NCBI GenBank assembly: GCA_903902895.1 | Contig: CAIUWO010000435.1 | Coordinates: forward strand, 1-41,098 | Length of the DNA: 41,098 bases | DNA from: Candidatus Hydrogenedentota bacterium | Lineage (GTDB): Bacteria; Hydrogenedentota; Hydrogenedentia; Hydrogenedentales; CAITNO01 | Reading direction: 5' to 3' | Shown: positions 1-8,188 of the stretch, piece by piece | How positions within the stretch are numbered: position 1 is the first letter of the stretch | How the letters are laid out: every line of letters starts with the position of its first letter | Translations under genes and position numbers: made by a program | The notes under the pieces: model-generated | Seen by the model: the letters and a program-made list of their open reading frames with translations, nothing else | What the model was told of the DNA's origin: nothing | Databases searched by the model: none

Positions 1-1699
1 CGTCCATGTCCGCCTCGCCCAGGTCGAGCACCAGGCCCTCGCCGTACTTGGCGGAAGCGGCCAGTCCCAGCCCAAGGGTCTGCGGGAGTGTGCCGATGCA
101 CAGCACCATGCCGCCCGCTCCCTTCGCCAAGTGCCCGCGGTGGTCCCAAGCGTGGTCCGGTTGCAGGCCCTTGGCGGCGATGCAGACTTCCCGCACATCG
201 AAACCGGCTGCGCGAAGGGCCGCCGCCAGGGTTTTCCCGCGCCTTTCCTCGCCCGGCCTCAAGTCGCATGACACCAGGGTTATGCGCCGTTTGGCGCCCC
301 GCCCGGGTCCGGCCAGGCCCCCGGTATAATGGCCCCGCACATTCTCCGTAATGGCGGTCCTGACCGCCTCCTCCCCGAAGTGCCTGGTGTCGGAAGCCTG
401 TACTCCTGGGATAGGGCGCCGATAGAGCGCCAGATAGCGGTCCACATAGGCGGGTTCCTGCGCAAAGGTGTATTTGAGCACCAGATCCCAGTCGTGGCCT
501 TGCGGAAGCGATTCCGTGAAGCCCCCGAAGAGCCGGGGCAGTTCGGCCCGATGAAAGAAGCTGTTCAGGCGGACACCGTTCGTCTCCGAGAGCTGTTCAT
601 AGGAAAACGCCAGGGCGCGCCCCGAGTCCAGCCGCAGGGCGCCGTTTGCCGCCATCGTCGCGTCCACATGCCGCGCAAAGGCGCACCAGCGGCCGCTGCG
701 CTCTTCCAGTGTGCGCACCATGGTTTCCAGGCAGGCCGGATGCCACAGGTTGTCCGCGTCCAGATAGGCAATGTATGCCCCCTGCGCCTCGAACAGCCCC
801 CGGTTGCGCGCGAGAGCCGCGCCGCCGCGTGTCAACCGAAGCGCCCGAACCCGCGCGTCGCCCGCCGCGCAGGCCGCATCCGCCGTGCCGTCATCGCTGC
901 CGTCGTCGCACACGATCAGTTCCCAGTGCGGCCAGGTCTGGTCCATCACGCTGCGGACCGCCCCGGCAACCGTCTTGGCGCGGTTCCGGGCGGCCATGAT
1001 TACCGACACCAGCGGCTGACGGGACGGCGGCATGTCCCGATGCGCCGCGGCCAACCCCCGTTCACTGGCGCGAAAGACCGCGCCAAACGCGGGCCATTGG
1101 CCCTGTTCGGCCAGCGGCAGCACCCACTGGTGGAATTGTGACTTTTGCCACGCTTCCGGCGGGGACGCGGTTGGAATGTCTGTTTGCCCGGCGGGTCTGC
1201 GTTGCGGAAGCGCTTTCCAGCGGCGGAACCGGGCCATCACCGCGGAGGCGTCCTCGGTGGGTGCGTGGAATCCGGTCTTTTTCAGGCCCAAATCCCCGAA
1301 CAGCCGGCCCAGCGCGCGGCCCCCCCGCCACCAGGGCGACCCAGCGGCCCGCAATATCTCCCGGTGCATGGCCGGAACAAATTCTGTCAGCCGGGCTAGA
1401 CCGGTCTGCGCCGCGTTTCGGTCCAAGCTTCCCGCTTCCAGCCGGCCCAGCAACTCGCGCTGCAGCAGCACCGCTTCCTCCCGTCGCACGGCCGCCTGCC
1501 GGAGCGGTCCGTCGGCCCCGGCCCGCGCCAGACGAAGCCGCCCCCCAAGGCGCCACCACCCGTTTGCATCCATTTCCGCGGCGGCAAAACACAGGCTGTC
1601 CAGCCATTCGGAGAGCAGCAGGGCCTCCTCAAGCCAGTGGGAGCGGTCCCCGACGGGCAGGGACTCCAGTATGAGATTTTCCGGTTGGTCCTGTGTCAT
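1..1699 (-). CDS. Family 2 glycosyltransferase with long N-terminal region and a second C-terminal domain (partial, 3' end beyond window)
   Basis: This gene is absent from the ORF track because its stop lies left of base 1. Reading the minus strand from the ATG at 1699 gives an unbroken frame of at least 566 codons. The first ~220 residues are Arg/Ala/Leu-rich and I do not recognise them. A GT-A fold follows, with the family-2 start LVSVIMAARNRAKTVAGAV, then LIVCDDGSDDGT and the acceptor/metal-type YLDADNLWHP. The domain should transfer a nucleotide-activated sugar, perhaps onto a surface glycan. About 80 residues before the edge a new segment opens with RITLVSCDLRPGEERRGKTL, which resembles the start of a GT-B (GT4-like) domain, so the protein may be a bifunctional fusion. 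A weak GGA lies 8 nt before the ATG. It is divergent from topA. The acceptor and sugar cannot be read from the sequence. Confidence 0.8.
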   Translation of the reverse strand, partial: MTQDQPENLILESLPVGDRSHWLEEALLLSEWLDSLCFAAAEMDANGWWRLGGRLRLARAGADGPLRQAAVRREEAVLLQRELLGRLEAGSLDRNAAQTGLARLTEFVPAMHREILRAAGSPWWRGGRALGRLFGDLGLKKTGFHAPTEDASAVMARFRRWKALPQRRPAGQTDIPTASPPEAWQKSQFHQWVLPLAEQGQWPAFGAVFRASERGLAAAHRDMPPSRQPLVSVIMAARNRAKTVAGAVRSVMDQTWPHWELIVCDDGSDDGTADAACAAGDARVRALRLTRGGAALARNRGLFEAQGAYIAYLDADNLWHPACLETMVRTLEERSGRWCAFARHVDATMAANGALRLDSGRALAFSYEQLSETNGVRLNSFFHRAELPRLFGGFTESLPQGHDWDLVLKYTFAQEPAYVDRYLALYRRPIPGVQASDTRHFGEEAVRTAITENVRGHYTGGLAGPGRGAKRRITLVSCDLRPGEERRGKTLAAALRAAGFDVREVCIAAKGLQPDHAWDHRGHLAKGAGGMVLCIGTLPQTLGLGLAASAKYGEGLVLDLGEADMD

Positions 1700-1782
1700 G
1701 CGGTTTCCAGACAGTAATGATAGGTGAGGTTTGCCCGCGTATCCTAACCCACCTCCGAACAGCAGTCAACGCGGGGATATTC

Positions 1783-1810
1783 TTTGCGGTCAAAACGGGC
1801 GCAATATAAG
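1783..1810 (+). promoter_or_regulatory. Candidate sigma70 promoter for topA
   Basis: TTTGCG at 1783-1788 is followed after 16 nt by TATAAG at 1805-1810. It lies about 170 nt before the TTG start of topA, in the divergent gap with the glycosyltransferase gene. The assignment rests on consensus resemblance only. Confidence 0.3.
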
Positions 1811-1983
1811 AAATCTGCGGAGCGGTGTTCCGAGATTTGCTTTTTGGGTTGCTTTTTGCCAAGGATTTGTGTTGAAGTTTCCGTTCCGATGGTGTGCCCC
1901 GGCGGGAGGTGTGCATTCCCACCTCAAGCAAAGCGGGTTCCATCGCGCGGCGGCAGCGCCCCAACCAGCAGAGGACGAGTGCT

Positions 1984-4725
1984 TTGAAACTAGTTATTGT
2001 TGAATCTCCGGCCAAGGCCCAGACCATTGGCAAGTTCCTGGGCAAGGACTATAAAGTCGTGGCCAGTTACGGACATATCCGCGACCTGCCCAAGTCGGCC
2101 GATGAAATTCCCGAGGAGTTTAAGTCCCAGCCGTGGGCGCGCCTGGCCGTGGATGTGGACAATGGATTCCGCGCGGTCTACGTGGTGCAGAAGGAAAGCA
2201 AAAAGAATCTCGCCGAACTCAAAAAGCTGTGCAAGGAGGCCGAAGAGGTCATTCTCGCAACGGACGAAGACCGCGAGGGAGAATCCATCAGCTGGCATCT
2301 GCTTGAGGTGCTCAAGCCGAAGGTGGCGGTCAGCCGCATCGCGTTCCACGAAATCACGAAAACCGCCATCGAGCAGGCCGTCGCCTCGCCGCGGCAGGTG
2401 AATGACCAACTGGTCCGCGCCCAGGAAACGCGCCGCATCCTGGACCGTCTTTTCGGCTACGAGCTGTCGCCGGTGCTTTGGAAGCGGGTGCGCACGGGCC
2501 TCAGCGCGGGCCGGGTGCAGAGCGTGGCCGTGCGGCTCGTGGTCGAGCGCGAGGAAGAGCGCCGCGCGTTTCACCGGGCCGAGTACTGGGACGTGGAGGC
2601 AAAACTCTGCGCCCAGGGCAAGGAGTTCACGGCCGAACTCGTCTCGCTGGACGACAAACGCGTGGCCGAGGGCAAGGATTTCGACGCCGCGACCGGGCGG
2701 CTCAAGAGTCCCGGCGGGGAACGGGTCGCCTGGCTGGACCGCGCCGCCGCGGAAGAGCTGGCCCGCACCGCCCTCGGGGCGGTCCCCTGGCGCGTGGTGT
2801 CGGTGGACCAGAAGGAAACCCGCCAGCGGCCGCAGCCGCCCTTCATCACGTCCACACTGCAGCAGGCCGCATCGTCCGCCTACGGCTTCTCGCCGCGCCG
2901 GACCATGGAGATTGCCCAGCGGCTGTATGAGGGCGTGGACCTTGGCGAGGGCGAGCGCGAAGGCTTGATCACCTACATGCGCACCGATTCGGTCGTGCTC
3001 AGCGAACGGGCGCTGGCCGAGGCGGGCGAGGTGATTGCAAACCTTTTCGGAAGCCGCTACCACAGCCGCCGCCAGTACACGACCAAGTCGCGCATGGCCC
3101 AGGAAGCCCACGAGGCCATCCGGCCCACGCACCTGGCGCGCAGGCCCGAGTCAGTGGCCAATTGTCTGAATCCGGACGAACTTAAGCTGTACCGCCTGGT
3201 GTGGAACCGCGCCGTCGCCTCGCAGATGGCCGACGCGGAACTGCTCAAGACCACGGCCGACATTGAGGCCAACGCCGCCGGACAGCGCGCCCTGTTCCGC
3301 GCCGCCGGACAGGTGATCACCTTTGCCGGGTTCCTGCGGGTCATGGAAAGCCAGACCAAGGAGACCGAGCTGCCCCCGATCACCGAGGGCATGCCGGTCG
3401 GGCCGGGCCAGCCGATCGCCCTCAGCGCGGTGGACCCGGTGCAGCATGAAACCCAGCCGCCCGCGCGCTTCACCGAAGCGTCGCTGGTGCGCCGCCTTGA
3501 GGAGGAGGGCATCGGCCGCCCGTCGACCTACGCCCCCACCATCTCCATTATCCAGCAGCGCGGCTATGTTGAGCGGATGGGACAGGCCCTTGCGCCCTCC
3601 TTCCTCGGCATCGCCGTGACCATCCTGCTGCGCGGCCATTTCGCGGAATACGTCGATGTCGGTTTCACGGCAAAGATGGAGGAGGGGCTCGATGAAATTG
3701 CGGAGGGCACGCGCGAACTGCTCGAATTCCTGACGCGGTTCTACCACGGCGCCCCGGGCAAGCCCGATGAGAAGGGCCTCAAGCCCCGGATCGCCGCCGA
3801 AATGGAGCTTATCGAGTACCCGGCCATCCCCGTGGGCGACACCCCGGAGGGGGAGCCGCTTATCGTGCGGCTTGGGCGCAGCGCGCCCTTCCTCCAGCGC
3901 GGCGAGGGCGGCGAGGGCAATGTCGTCTCCATTCCCAAGGGTCTTTACTACGACGAGCTGTCCGTGGAAAAAGCCGTGGAACTGCTCGCCGCCTCGTCCA
4001 AGGCGGCCGAAGGCCTCGGAAACGACCCGAGCACGGGCCTGCCCGTTTTTGCCTTCGTCGGCCCCTATGGTCCCTATGTGCAGTTGGGCGTCACCGGCCC
4101 CGCAAAAAGCCCCAAACCCAAGCGCGCCAGCCTGCCCAAGGGCACGCCCGTTGAAGACGTCACCCTGGCGACGGCGCTCAAATACCTGTCCATGCCGCGC
4201 ACCTTGGGCGCGCACCCCGAAAAGGGCAAGCCGGTCGTGGTCAATCTCGGCCGTTTCGGCCCCTATGTCGGGTGCGACGGCGAATTCCGCAGCCTCGAAA
4301 AGGGCGAGGATGTCTTTGGCGTCACCTTCGAGCGCGCCATAACGCTGCTCAACCAGCCCAAGCCCAGCGGCGCCAAGAAGCTTCTCAAGAACCTCGGCAA
4401 CGCGCCGGGCACCGAAACCCCGATCGACGTGTACGAGGGCCGCTACGGCCCCTACGTCACCAACGGCGCCGTTAACGCGACCCTGCCCAAGACCCTGGCC
4501 GACCCGACGCAGGTGACCATGGAAGAGGCGCTGGCCCTGCTGGTCATTGCGGCCGAGAAGAAGCCGGGCCGGCCCTTCAAGCGCCGCGCCGCGCCCTTCA
4601 AGAAAGCCGCCGCATCCGACAGCGCCGCGCCCAAGAAAAAGGCGGCGGCAAAGAAGAAACCGGCCGCGAAGAAGAAGGCCTCCGCTAAGAAAAAGGCGGC
4701 GGCAAAGAAGAAGCCCGGGGCGTAA
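1984..4725 (+). CDS. topA: DNA topoisomerase I (type IA) with a Lys/Ala-rich tail
   Basis: The enzyme relaxes negative supercoils by a covalent 5'-phosphotyrosine step. The ORF track starts at 1894, but the family N-terminus KLVIVESPAKA follows a TTG at 1984, with GAGGA about 8 nt upstream, giving 913 aa. The Toprim domain lies at about residues 1-115 (ATDEDREGE is the acidic metal site). The type IA core follows, with catalytic Tyr331 in GLITYMRTDS and the RPSTYA motif. The C-terminus has no four-Cys zinc ribbons. It carries three GPYV-type Toprim_Crpt repeats (GPYGPYVQLG, GRFGPYVGCDG, GRYGPYVTNG) and ends in alternating KKKAAA blocks that look histone-like and probably bind DNA non-specifically. 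Zinc-free Crpt-type TopA proteins are known in several phyla. It appears monocistronic, with a terminator at 4758. Confidence 0.96.
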   Translation: MKLVIVESPAKAQTIGKFLGKDYKVVASYGHIRDLPKSADEIPEEFKSQPWARLAVDVDNGFRAVYVVQKESKKNLAELKKLCKEAEEVILATDEDREGESISWHLLEVLKPKVAVSRIAFHEITKTAIEQAVASPRQVNDQLVRAQETRRILDRLFGYELSPVLWKRVRTGLSAGRVQSVAVRLVVEREEERRAFHRAEYWDVEAKLCAQGKEFTAELVSLDDKRVAEGKDFDAATGRLKSPGGERVAWLDRAAAEELARTALGAVPWRVVSVDQKETRQRPQPPFITSTLQQAASSAYGFSPRRTMEIAQRLYEGVDLGEGEREGLITYMRTDSVVLSERALAEAGEVIANLFGSRYHSRRQYTTKSRMAQEAHEAIRPTHLARRPESVANCLNPDELKLYRLVWNRAVASQMADAELLKTTADIEANAAGQRALFRAAGQVITFAGFLRVMESQTKETELPPITEGMPVGPGQPIALSAVDPVQHETQPPARFTEASLVRRLEEEGIGRPSTYAPTISIIQQRGYVERMGQALAPSFLGIAVTILLRGHFAEYVDVGFTAKMEEGLDEIAEGTRELLEFLTRFYHGAPGKPDEKGLKPRIAAEMELIEYPAIPVGDTPEGEPLIVRLGRSAPFLQRGEGGEGNVVSIPKGLYYDELSVEKAVELLAASSKAAEGLGNDPSTGLPVFAFVGPYGPYVQLGVTGPAKSPKPKRASLPKGTPVEDVTLATALKYLSMPRTLGAHPEKGKPVVVNLGRFGPYVGCDGEFRSLEKGEDVFGVTFERAITLLNQPKPSGAKKLLKNLGNAPGTETPIDVYEGRYGPYVTNGAVNATLPKTLADPTQVTMEEALALLVIAAEKKPGRPFKRRAAPFKKAAASDSAAPKKKAAAKKKPAAKKKASAKKKAAAKKKPGA

Positions 4726-4757
4726 TCCGCCGACCGGGCGCAAACGGAACCACCGTC

Positions 4758-4801
4758 AATGGCCTGCGGCGGCATTCCCGCCGCGGGCCATTGTGTTTTT
4801 T
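4758..4801 (+). terminator. Rho-independent terminator after topA
   Basis: A 15-bp stem (arms 4758-4772 and 4778-4792, one T-G wobble, loop cattc) is followed by gtg and a run of Ts. It lies 33 nt after the topA stop, between convergent topA and the VOC gene. Confidence 0.75.
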
Positions 4802-4861
4802 GCCGCCGCCTGGCCGCCGTTGGCAGTGCCGGAGTCCTCGAAGCGATGTCTTGTCCGGCGT

Positions 4862-5266
4862 TTACTGCGCGACAAGAACCATCCAGAGCACGCCAAATTT
4901 GTCGTGAACCATGCCGAAGCGCGGGGAATAGAAGGTCTTGGTCAGGGGCATGAGCACCTGCCCGCCCGGGCACAGCGCCGCAAACAGCCGGTCGGCCTCG
5001 GCTTCGGTGGACACGGCGATGGACAATGAAAAGCCCTGGAACTGCGGCGGTCCGACGCAGCGGCCGTCGGAGGCGCACACCGTGGTGTCGCCGATGCGGA
5101 AGCTGCTGTGCATCACCTTGTCTAAGGTGCCGGGCATGCACATGGTGGGGTCCGGGCTGTCCTTGTAGCGCAGGAGCATGGTCAGTTCCGCGCCCAGCGC
5201 CGTGCGGTAGAACTCAAGCGCCTCATCGCAGCGGCCCTCAAAAAAGAGATAGGGTTGAAGTTGCAT
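4862..5266 (-). CDS. PhnB-like VOC (glyoxalase/dioxygenase superfamily) protein
   Basis: This 134-aa protein begins MQLQPYLFFEGRCDEALEFY, the typical opening of the PhnB/DUF1338-unrelated VOC group, and ends with FGMVHDKFGVLWMV, the matching last strand. The track start (5446) would add 60 unrelated residues. The ATG at 5266 has AAGGAG about 9 nt upstream and is preferred. The length fits a single two-module VOC unit of about 135-150 aa. Members are often annotated as 3-demethylubiquinone methyltransferase-like or glyoxalase-like, but the substrate is usually unknown and I cannot assign one. It is convergent with topA and divergent from the DEAD-box gene. Confidence 0.85.
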   Translation of the reverse strand: MQLQPYLFFEGRCDEALEFYRTALGAELTMLLRYKDSPDPTMCMPGTLDKVMHSSFRIGDTTVCASDGRCVGPPQFQGFSLSIAVSTEAEADRLFAALCPGGQVLMPLTKTFYSPRFGMVHDKFGVLWMVLVAQ

Positions 5267-5420
5267 GGTGCCTTCTCCTTGGTCTGCTTTGCCAATGCCT
5301 CCATTTTCAACCGCCGCCAACGGCCGGCACTTCCCGGGATTTCCGCACTCCAAGAGGGGCAACGGGGAGCGCTTGGCAGCGGGGAGCAGCGGGGTTTTAC
5401 GCCCTGACTTGCTACTTTTA

Positions 5421-5457
5421 GCGAAATTCGCCTTTTGCCACGCCAATGGTGTATACT
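5421..5457 (+). promoter_or_regulatory. Possible promoter region and small palindrome upstream of the DEAD-box helicase
   Basis: A good -10-like TATACT occurs at 5452-5457, but no convincing -35 stands 16-18 nt before it. A short palindrome (GCGAA-a-TTCGC, 5421-5431) lies just upstream and could be an operator. If this is the start site, the helicase mRNA has a 5' leader of about 140 nt. Weak evidence. Confidence 0.25.
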
Positions 5458-5524
5458 TTCCCTAATGCAAGAAGAGAAAACCTCTCACGCCGGATCGGGG
5501 TCAGGCAGTGTATGCCGAGGTGCC

Positions 5525-5545
5525 GGCTGGATCGTCTTTCCAGCC
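5525..5545 (+). other. Leader hairpin upstream of the DEAD-box gene
   Basis: GGCTGGA (5525-5531) pairs with TCCAGCC (5539-5545) across a 7-nt loop, about 60 nt before the helicase start. Cold-induced helicase mRNAs often have long structured leaders, but here the regulatory role is only a possibility. Confidence 0.3.
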
Positions 5546-5606
5546 GCACAAGTATATCCCAGTCTTTTCCGGCACGCACAACTCACAGGACAATTGAACC
5601 CCCCCC

Positions 5607-6821
5607 ATGACCTTTGACGAATTTGATCTCGACCCGCGCTGTCTGCGTGTGCTCGAGGGCCAAGGCATCAACGAACCGACGCCCATCCAGGAACTGGCCA
5701 TTCCCCCCGTACTCGCAGGCCGCGACCTCATTGCCACCGCCCAGACCGGCACCGGCAAAACGCTCGCCTTCTCGCTGCCGACCCTTTCCCGGTTGGCCAA
5801 CGAAAAGCCCGGCCCGAACCGCATGCTCGTGCTCACCCCCACCCGCGAACTCGCCCAGCAGGTCGAGTCCGTCATCAACCCCCTTGCCAGGAAACTGCAC
5901 CTGAGTTCTGTCGTCATATACGGCGGCGCGGGCATGCAGTTGCAGGCGGACAGGCTCCGCCGCGGCTGCGACATCATCGTCGCCACCCCGGGCCGCCTGC
6001 TCGACCACATGGGCCGCGGCTACCTGCGCTTCACCCATCTTGACATTCTTGTGTTCGACGAGGCGGACCGCATGCTCGACATGGGTTTCCTGCCGGACAT
6101 CCGCCGCATTATCGGCAAACTGCCCCAAGAACGGCAGACACTCATGTTCTCGGCCACCTTCGCCCCGGAGCTGCGCAGTCTGTCCGCAGACATGATGCAT
6201 GACCCGGAACGGGTTGGCGCGGGACCGGCGGCACGGCCCGTTGATGCGGTGCGGCAGGTGGTCTATCCCGTGCGCCAGGACGAGAAGTCCAAACTGCTGC
6301 TCCAAATTCTCCGGGAGAACCAGGTGGACTCGGCGCTCGTGTTCATGCGGACCAAGCACCGCACGGACCGGCTCGGCCGGATGCTCAAGGAGGCCGGCTT
6401 CAACGCCACCTTCATCCATGGCGACCTGTCCCAGGCGCACCGGCAGCGCGCGCTCGAAGGGTTCCGCTCGGGCCGGGCGAACATCCTGGTCGCCACGGAC
6501 GTGGCGGCGCGCGGGCTCGACGTGGACGGCATTTCTCACGTAATCAACTACGACATCCCGCAGACCGCGGACGACTACATCCACCGCATCGGCCGCACCG
6601 CCCGCGCCCAGCGCGAGGGCGACGCGATCACCTTCGTCTGCCCGAACGAGCATTCCGCCCTGGGCGCCATTGAAAAGGCGCTGGGACAGAACCTGCCCCG
6701 CAAGGAATACGAGGGTGCGCCGGTGATCATCAGCGTCTACCACGCGCCCGGAACGAAGGGCGCCGTCGGGGGCGCCGCCTCGCGCCGTGTGCGCGGCCGG
6801 AGCCTGCTCCGCCGCAGATAG
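5607..6821 (+). CDS. DEAD-box ATP-dependent RNA helicase (RhlE-type)
   Basis: This 404-aa protein unwinds short RNA duplexes using ATP, in roles such as ribosome assembly, RNA decay or cold adaptation. The motifs appear in order: Q motif near PTPIQ (25-29), motif I AQTGTGKT (45-52), Ia PTREL (78-82), Ib ATPGR, motif II DEAD (151-154), III SAT (182-184), and in the second RecA domain VATDVAARGLD and HRIGRTARA. The C-terminal tail is short and ends RRVRGRSLLRRR, basic as in RhlE-like helicases, without the DbpA or CsdA RNA-binding domains. The start is the ATG after a C-tract. The nearest SD-like AGGA is about 16 nt away, so initiation may be inefficient or leader-controlled. It is followed directly by a strong terminator, so it is probably a single-gene unit. 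Confidence 0.95.
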   Translation: MTFDEFDLDPRCLRVLEGQGINEPTPIQELAIPPVLAGRDLIATAQTGTGKTLAFSLPTLSRLANEKPGPNRMLVLTPTRELAQQVESVINPLARKLHLSSVVIYGGAGMQLQADRLRRGCDIIVATPGRLLDHMGRGYLRFTHLDILVFDEADRMLDMGFLPDIRRIIGKLPQERQTLMFSATFAPELRSLSADMMHDPERVGAGPAARPVDAVRQVVYPVRQDEKSKLLLQILRENQVDSALVFMRTKHRTDRLGRMLKEAGFNATFIHGDLSQAHRQRALEGFRSGRANILVATDVAARGLDVDGISHVINYDIPQTADDYIHRIGRTARAQREGDAITFVCPNEHSALGAIEKALGQNLPRKEYEGAPVIISVYHAPGTKGAVGGAASRRVRGRSLLRRR

Positions 6822-6846
6822 CACGCTTCGAATAACGGACAAGCAA

Positions 6847-6881
6847 GCGTCCCGCACCCTTCCCGGTGCGGGACGCTTTTT
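6847..6881 (+). terminator. Rho-independent terminator after the DEAD-box gene
   Basis: A perfect 12-bp stem (6847-6858 with 6865-6876, loop cttccc) is followed by TTTTT. It starts 25 nt after the helicase stop and is one of the two clearest terminators in the window. Confidence 0.92.
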
Positions 6882-7138
6882 ATGTGTGCCGCCGGGGGCC
6901 AGCTACCATTTCCAGGAGTTGCGGGGCGCTCGAAGCGAAGCGGGGCGCATCCTGCGGAACTGTGTGTTTTTCCGGGTACAGGCCCCCTTTTTTTCAGTGT
7001 GCGATGGTGCTGACGGGCCTTGGACTAAGGGGCCTGGCCCTTGCTGATATACCGTTTATGCAAGGCTTCGGTCAGATGTGAGCAAGGGGTCGCAACACTC
7101 TGGGCGTGATCGTTTTGCGGCCGTACCTTTGCTCCATA

Positions 7139-7172
7139 ACCCCGTTGGGGTGAAAACCCGCAAAACTCGGGT
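7139..7172. repeat. Pair of small hairpins (ACCCC-gtt-GGGGT and ACCCG-CGGGT)
   Basis: ACCCC/GGGGT (7139-7151) is followed at once by ACCCG/CGGGT (7156-7172). Such ccccgttgggg-type hairpins are dispersed in many environmental genomes and give rise to spurious small ORFs. That resemblance is from memory. Only the hairpins are seen here. Confidence 0.45.
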
Positions 7173-7308
7173 ATGAACCGGGACACGCGCCAATGATTGG
7201 TTCCCCGACTTTAACAGGCACCCTTTCCATGACAGGCAACTCATGCCCCCCTTGTCTCTGTGTTGACCCTACAAACGGCAGTCGGACCAAAAAAAAACAG
7301 GCCAAGTC

Positions 7309-7395
7309 ATGGACGCTATGGACAGTATGGACTTAACCCGGCGGGTGGTTCAGATTCTTGTCCATTACGTCCATTAATTCCATAGTGTCCCCGGA
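7309..7395. repeat. 9-nt-phased inverted array, ATGGAC type
   Basis: The left arm has three consecutive 9-nt units starting ATGGAC (7309, 7318, 7327). After a 24-nt spacer containing ACCC-ggc-GGGT, the right arm has four consecutive 9-nt units starting GTCCAT, GTCCAT, TTCCAT and GTCCCC (7360, 7369, 7378, 7387). ATGGAC and GTCCAT are reverse complements, so the array can fold as a long imperfect hairpin. A second element with the same architecture lies at 25883-25955. Confidence 0.7.
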
Positions 7396-7625
7396 TTGGG
7401 CGGTGCCCTTATCCCTGCGGTCTCCCATGAACAAGTGTGCGACTGGCCGGGGCTTTCTGTCTTTCTGCACCCCCGTTACTGGTTAAAAAATGCAACACTT
7501 GGTGCTGATCTAATAGGGGCACATCACACGGAACAGACGAGACCCCATTGGCCTGTTTTCTTCCTTTGGCTAAATTTTGTCAAGTTTTTATAGACAGAGA
7601 CCACAACATATGGTATTCTGTGCCT

Positions 7626-8090
7626 ATGAAGGCCTGTATATTGCTTGTCTTTACCCCGTTGTTGCTGGTGGCGGCTCTGGCCGTGACCGGGTGCGCCACC
7701 CACCCCAAGCCCAACGGGCGGGACTTTAAGAAAGGATTCCAGCGAAGCATGGAGGTCACCGCCTACGATTCCTGCCAGAAATGCACGAATTGGAAGCGCA
7801 ATTGGCGGGGCAGGACGGTGATAGCCAGCGGCCCCAGCGCGGGAAAGCCCAAGAAAGTGGGCATTACCGCGAGCGGTGCCAAGGCGGAAAAAGGGACCAT
7901 TGCGGCGGACACGTCACAATATCCGTTCGGGACGGTAATGTACGTGCCCGGATACGGATACGGCCGGGTAGAGGACCGTGGCAAAGCCATGAAGGGAAAC
8001 GCGAAAATCGACATTTACTTCGACACGCACAAGGAAGCCCTGCAGTGGGGTCGCCGCAACGCTTCCGTAAAGGTATGGCTGCCCAAATGA
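7626..8090 (+). CDS. Lipoprotein with a C-terminal 3D domain
   Basis: The 154-aa protein starts at the inner ATG 7626, where a signal peptide begins (MKACILLVFTPLLLVAALAVTGC). The lipobox VTGC places the lipidated Cys at residue 23, so the mature protein should sit in the outer membrane or periplasmic face of the envelope. Residues 42-153 form a compact domain with AYDSCQKCTNW and three spaced aspartates, D95 (IAAD), D117 (VEDRG) and D129 (IDIYFD). These match the 3D domain found in MltA-type and Rpf/YabE-like murein hydrolases. A role in peptidoglycan cleavage or remodelling is likely but is inferred from the family. It lacks MltA's larger barrel, so it is a minimal 3D protein. No good Shine-Dalgarno is visible. 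It is flanked by non-coding DNA and the opposite-strand esterase, so it stands alone. Confidence 0.85.
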   Translation: MKACILLVFTPLLLVAALAVTGCATHPKPNGRDFKKGFQRSMEVTAYDSCQKCTNWKRNWRGRTVIASGPSAGKPKKVGITASGAKAEKGTIAADTSQYPFGTVMYVPGYGYGRVEDRGKAMKGNAKIDIYFDTHKEALQWGRRNASVKVWLPK

Positions 8091-8188
8091 TCCCCTTCCT
8101 CTGCCTCATGCTGATTATGCGCGGATACCGCAACCTCCGCGCCCGCTTCAGTTAGTCCCCTTCTTCCAGCCCCTCCGTTCCCAGGGGA

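Larger units (their letters stand above)
6882..7625. other. Gene-free intergenic region with several repeats
   Basis: About 740 nt between the helicase terminator and the lipoprotein gene. The small minus-strand ORFs here (62 and 77 aa) overlap each other in different frames and have no SD or family features, so I do not call them. The region holds a T-tract near 6985, two small hairpins at 7139-7172, an A-tract near 7289 and the 9-nt-phased inverted array at 7309-7395. Confidence 0.6.

Noticed and set aside
3151-4743. 530-aa minus-strand ORF
   Set aside because: Antisense of topA.
7056-7305. Two overlapping small minus-strand ORFs (62 and 77 aa)
   Set aside because: They span the 7139-7172 hairpins in different frames and lack SD sites; more likely translations of a dispersed repeat.
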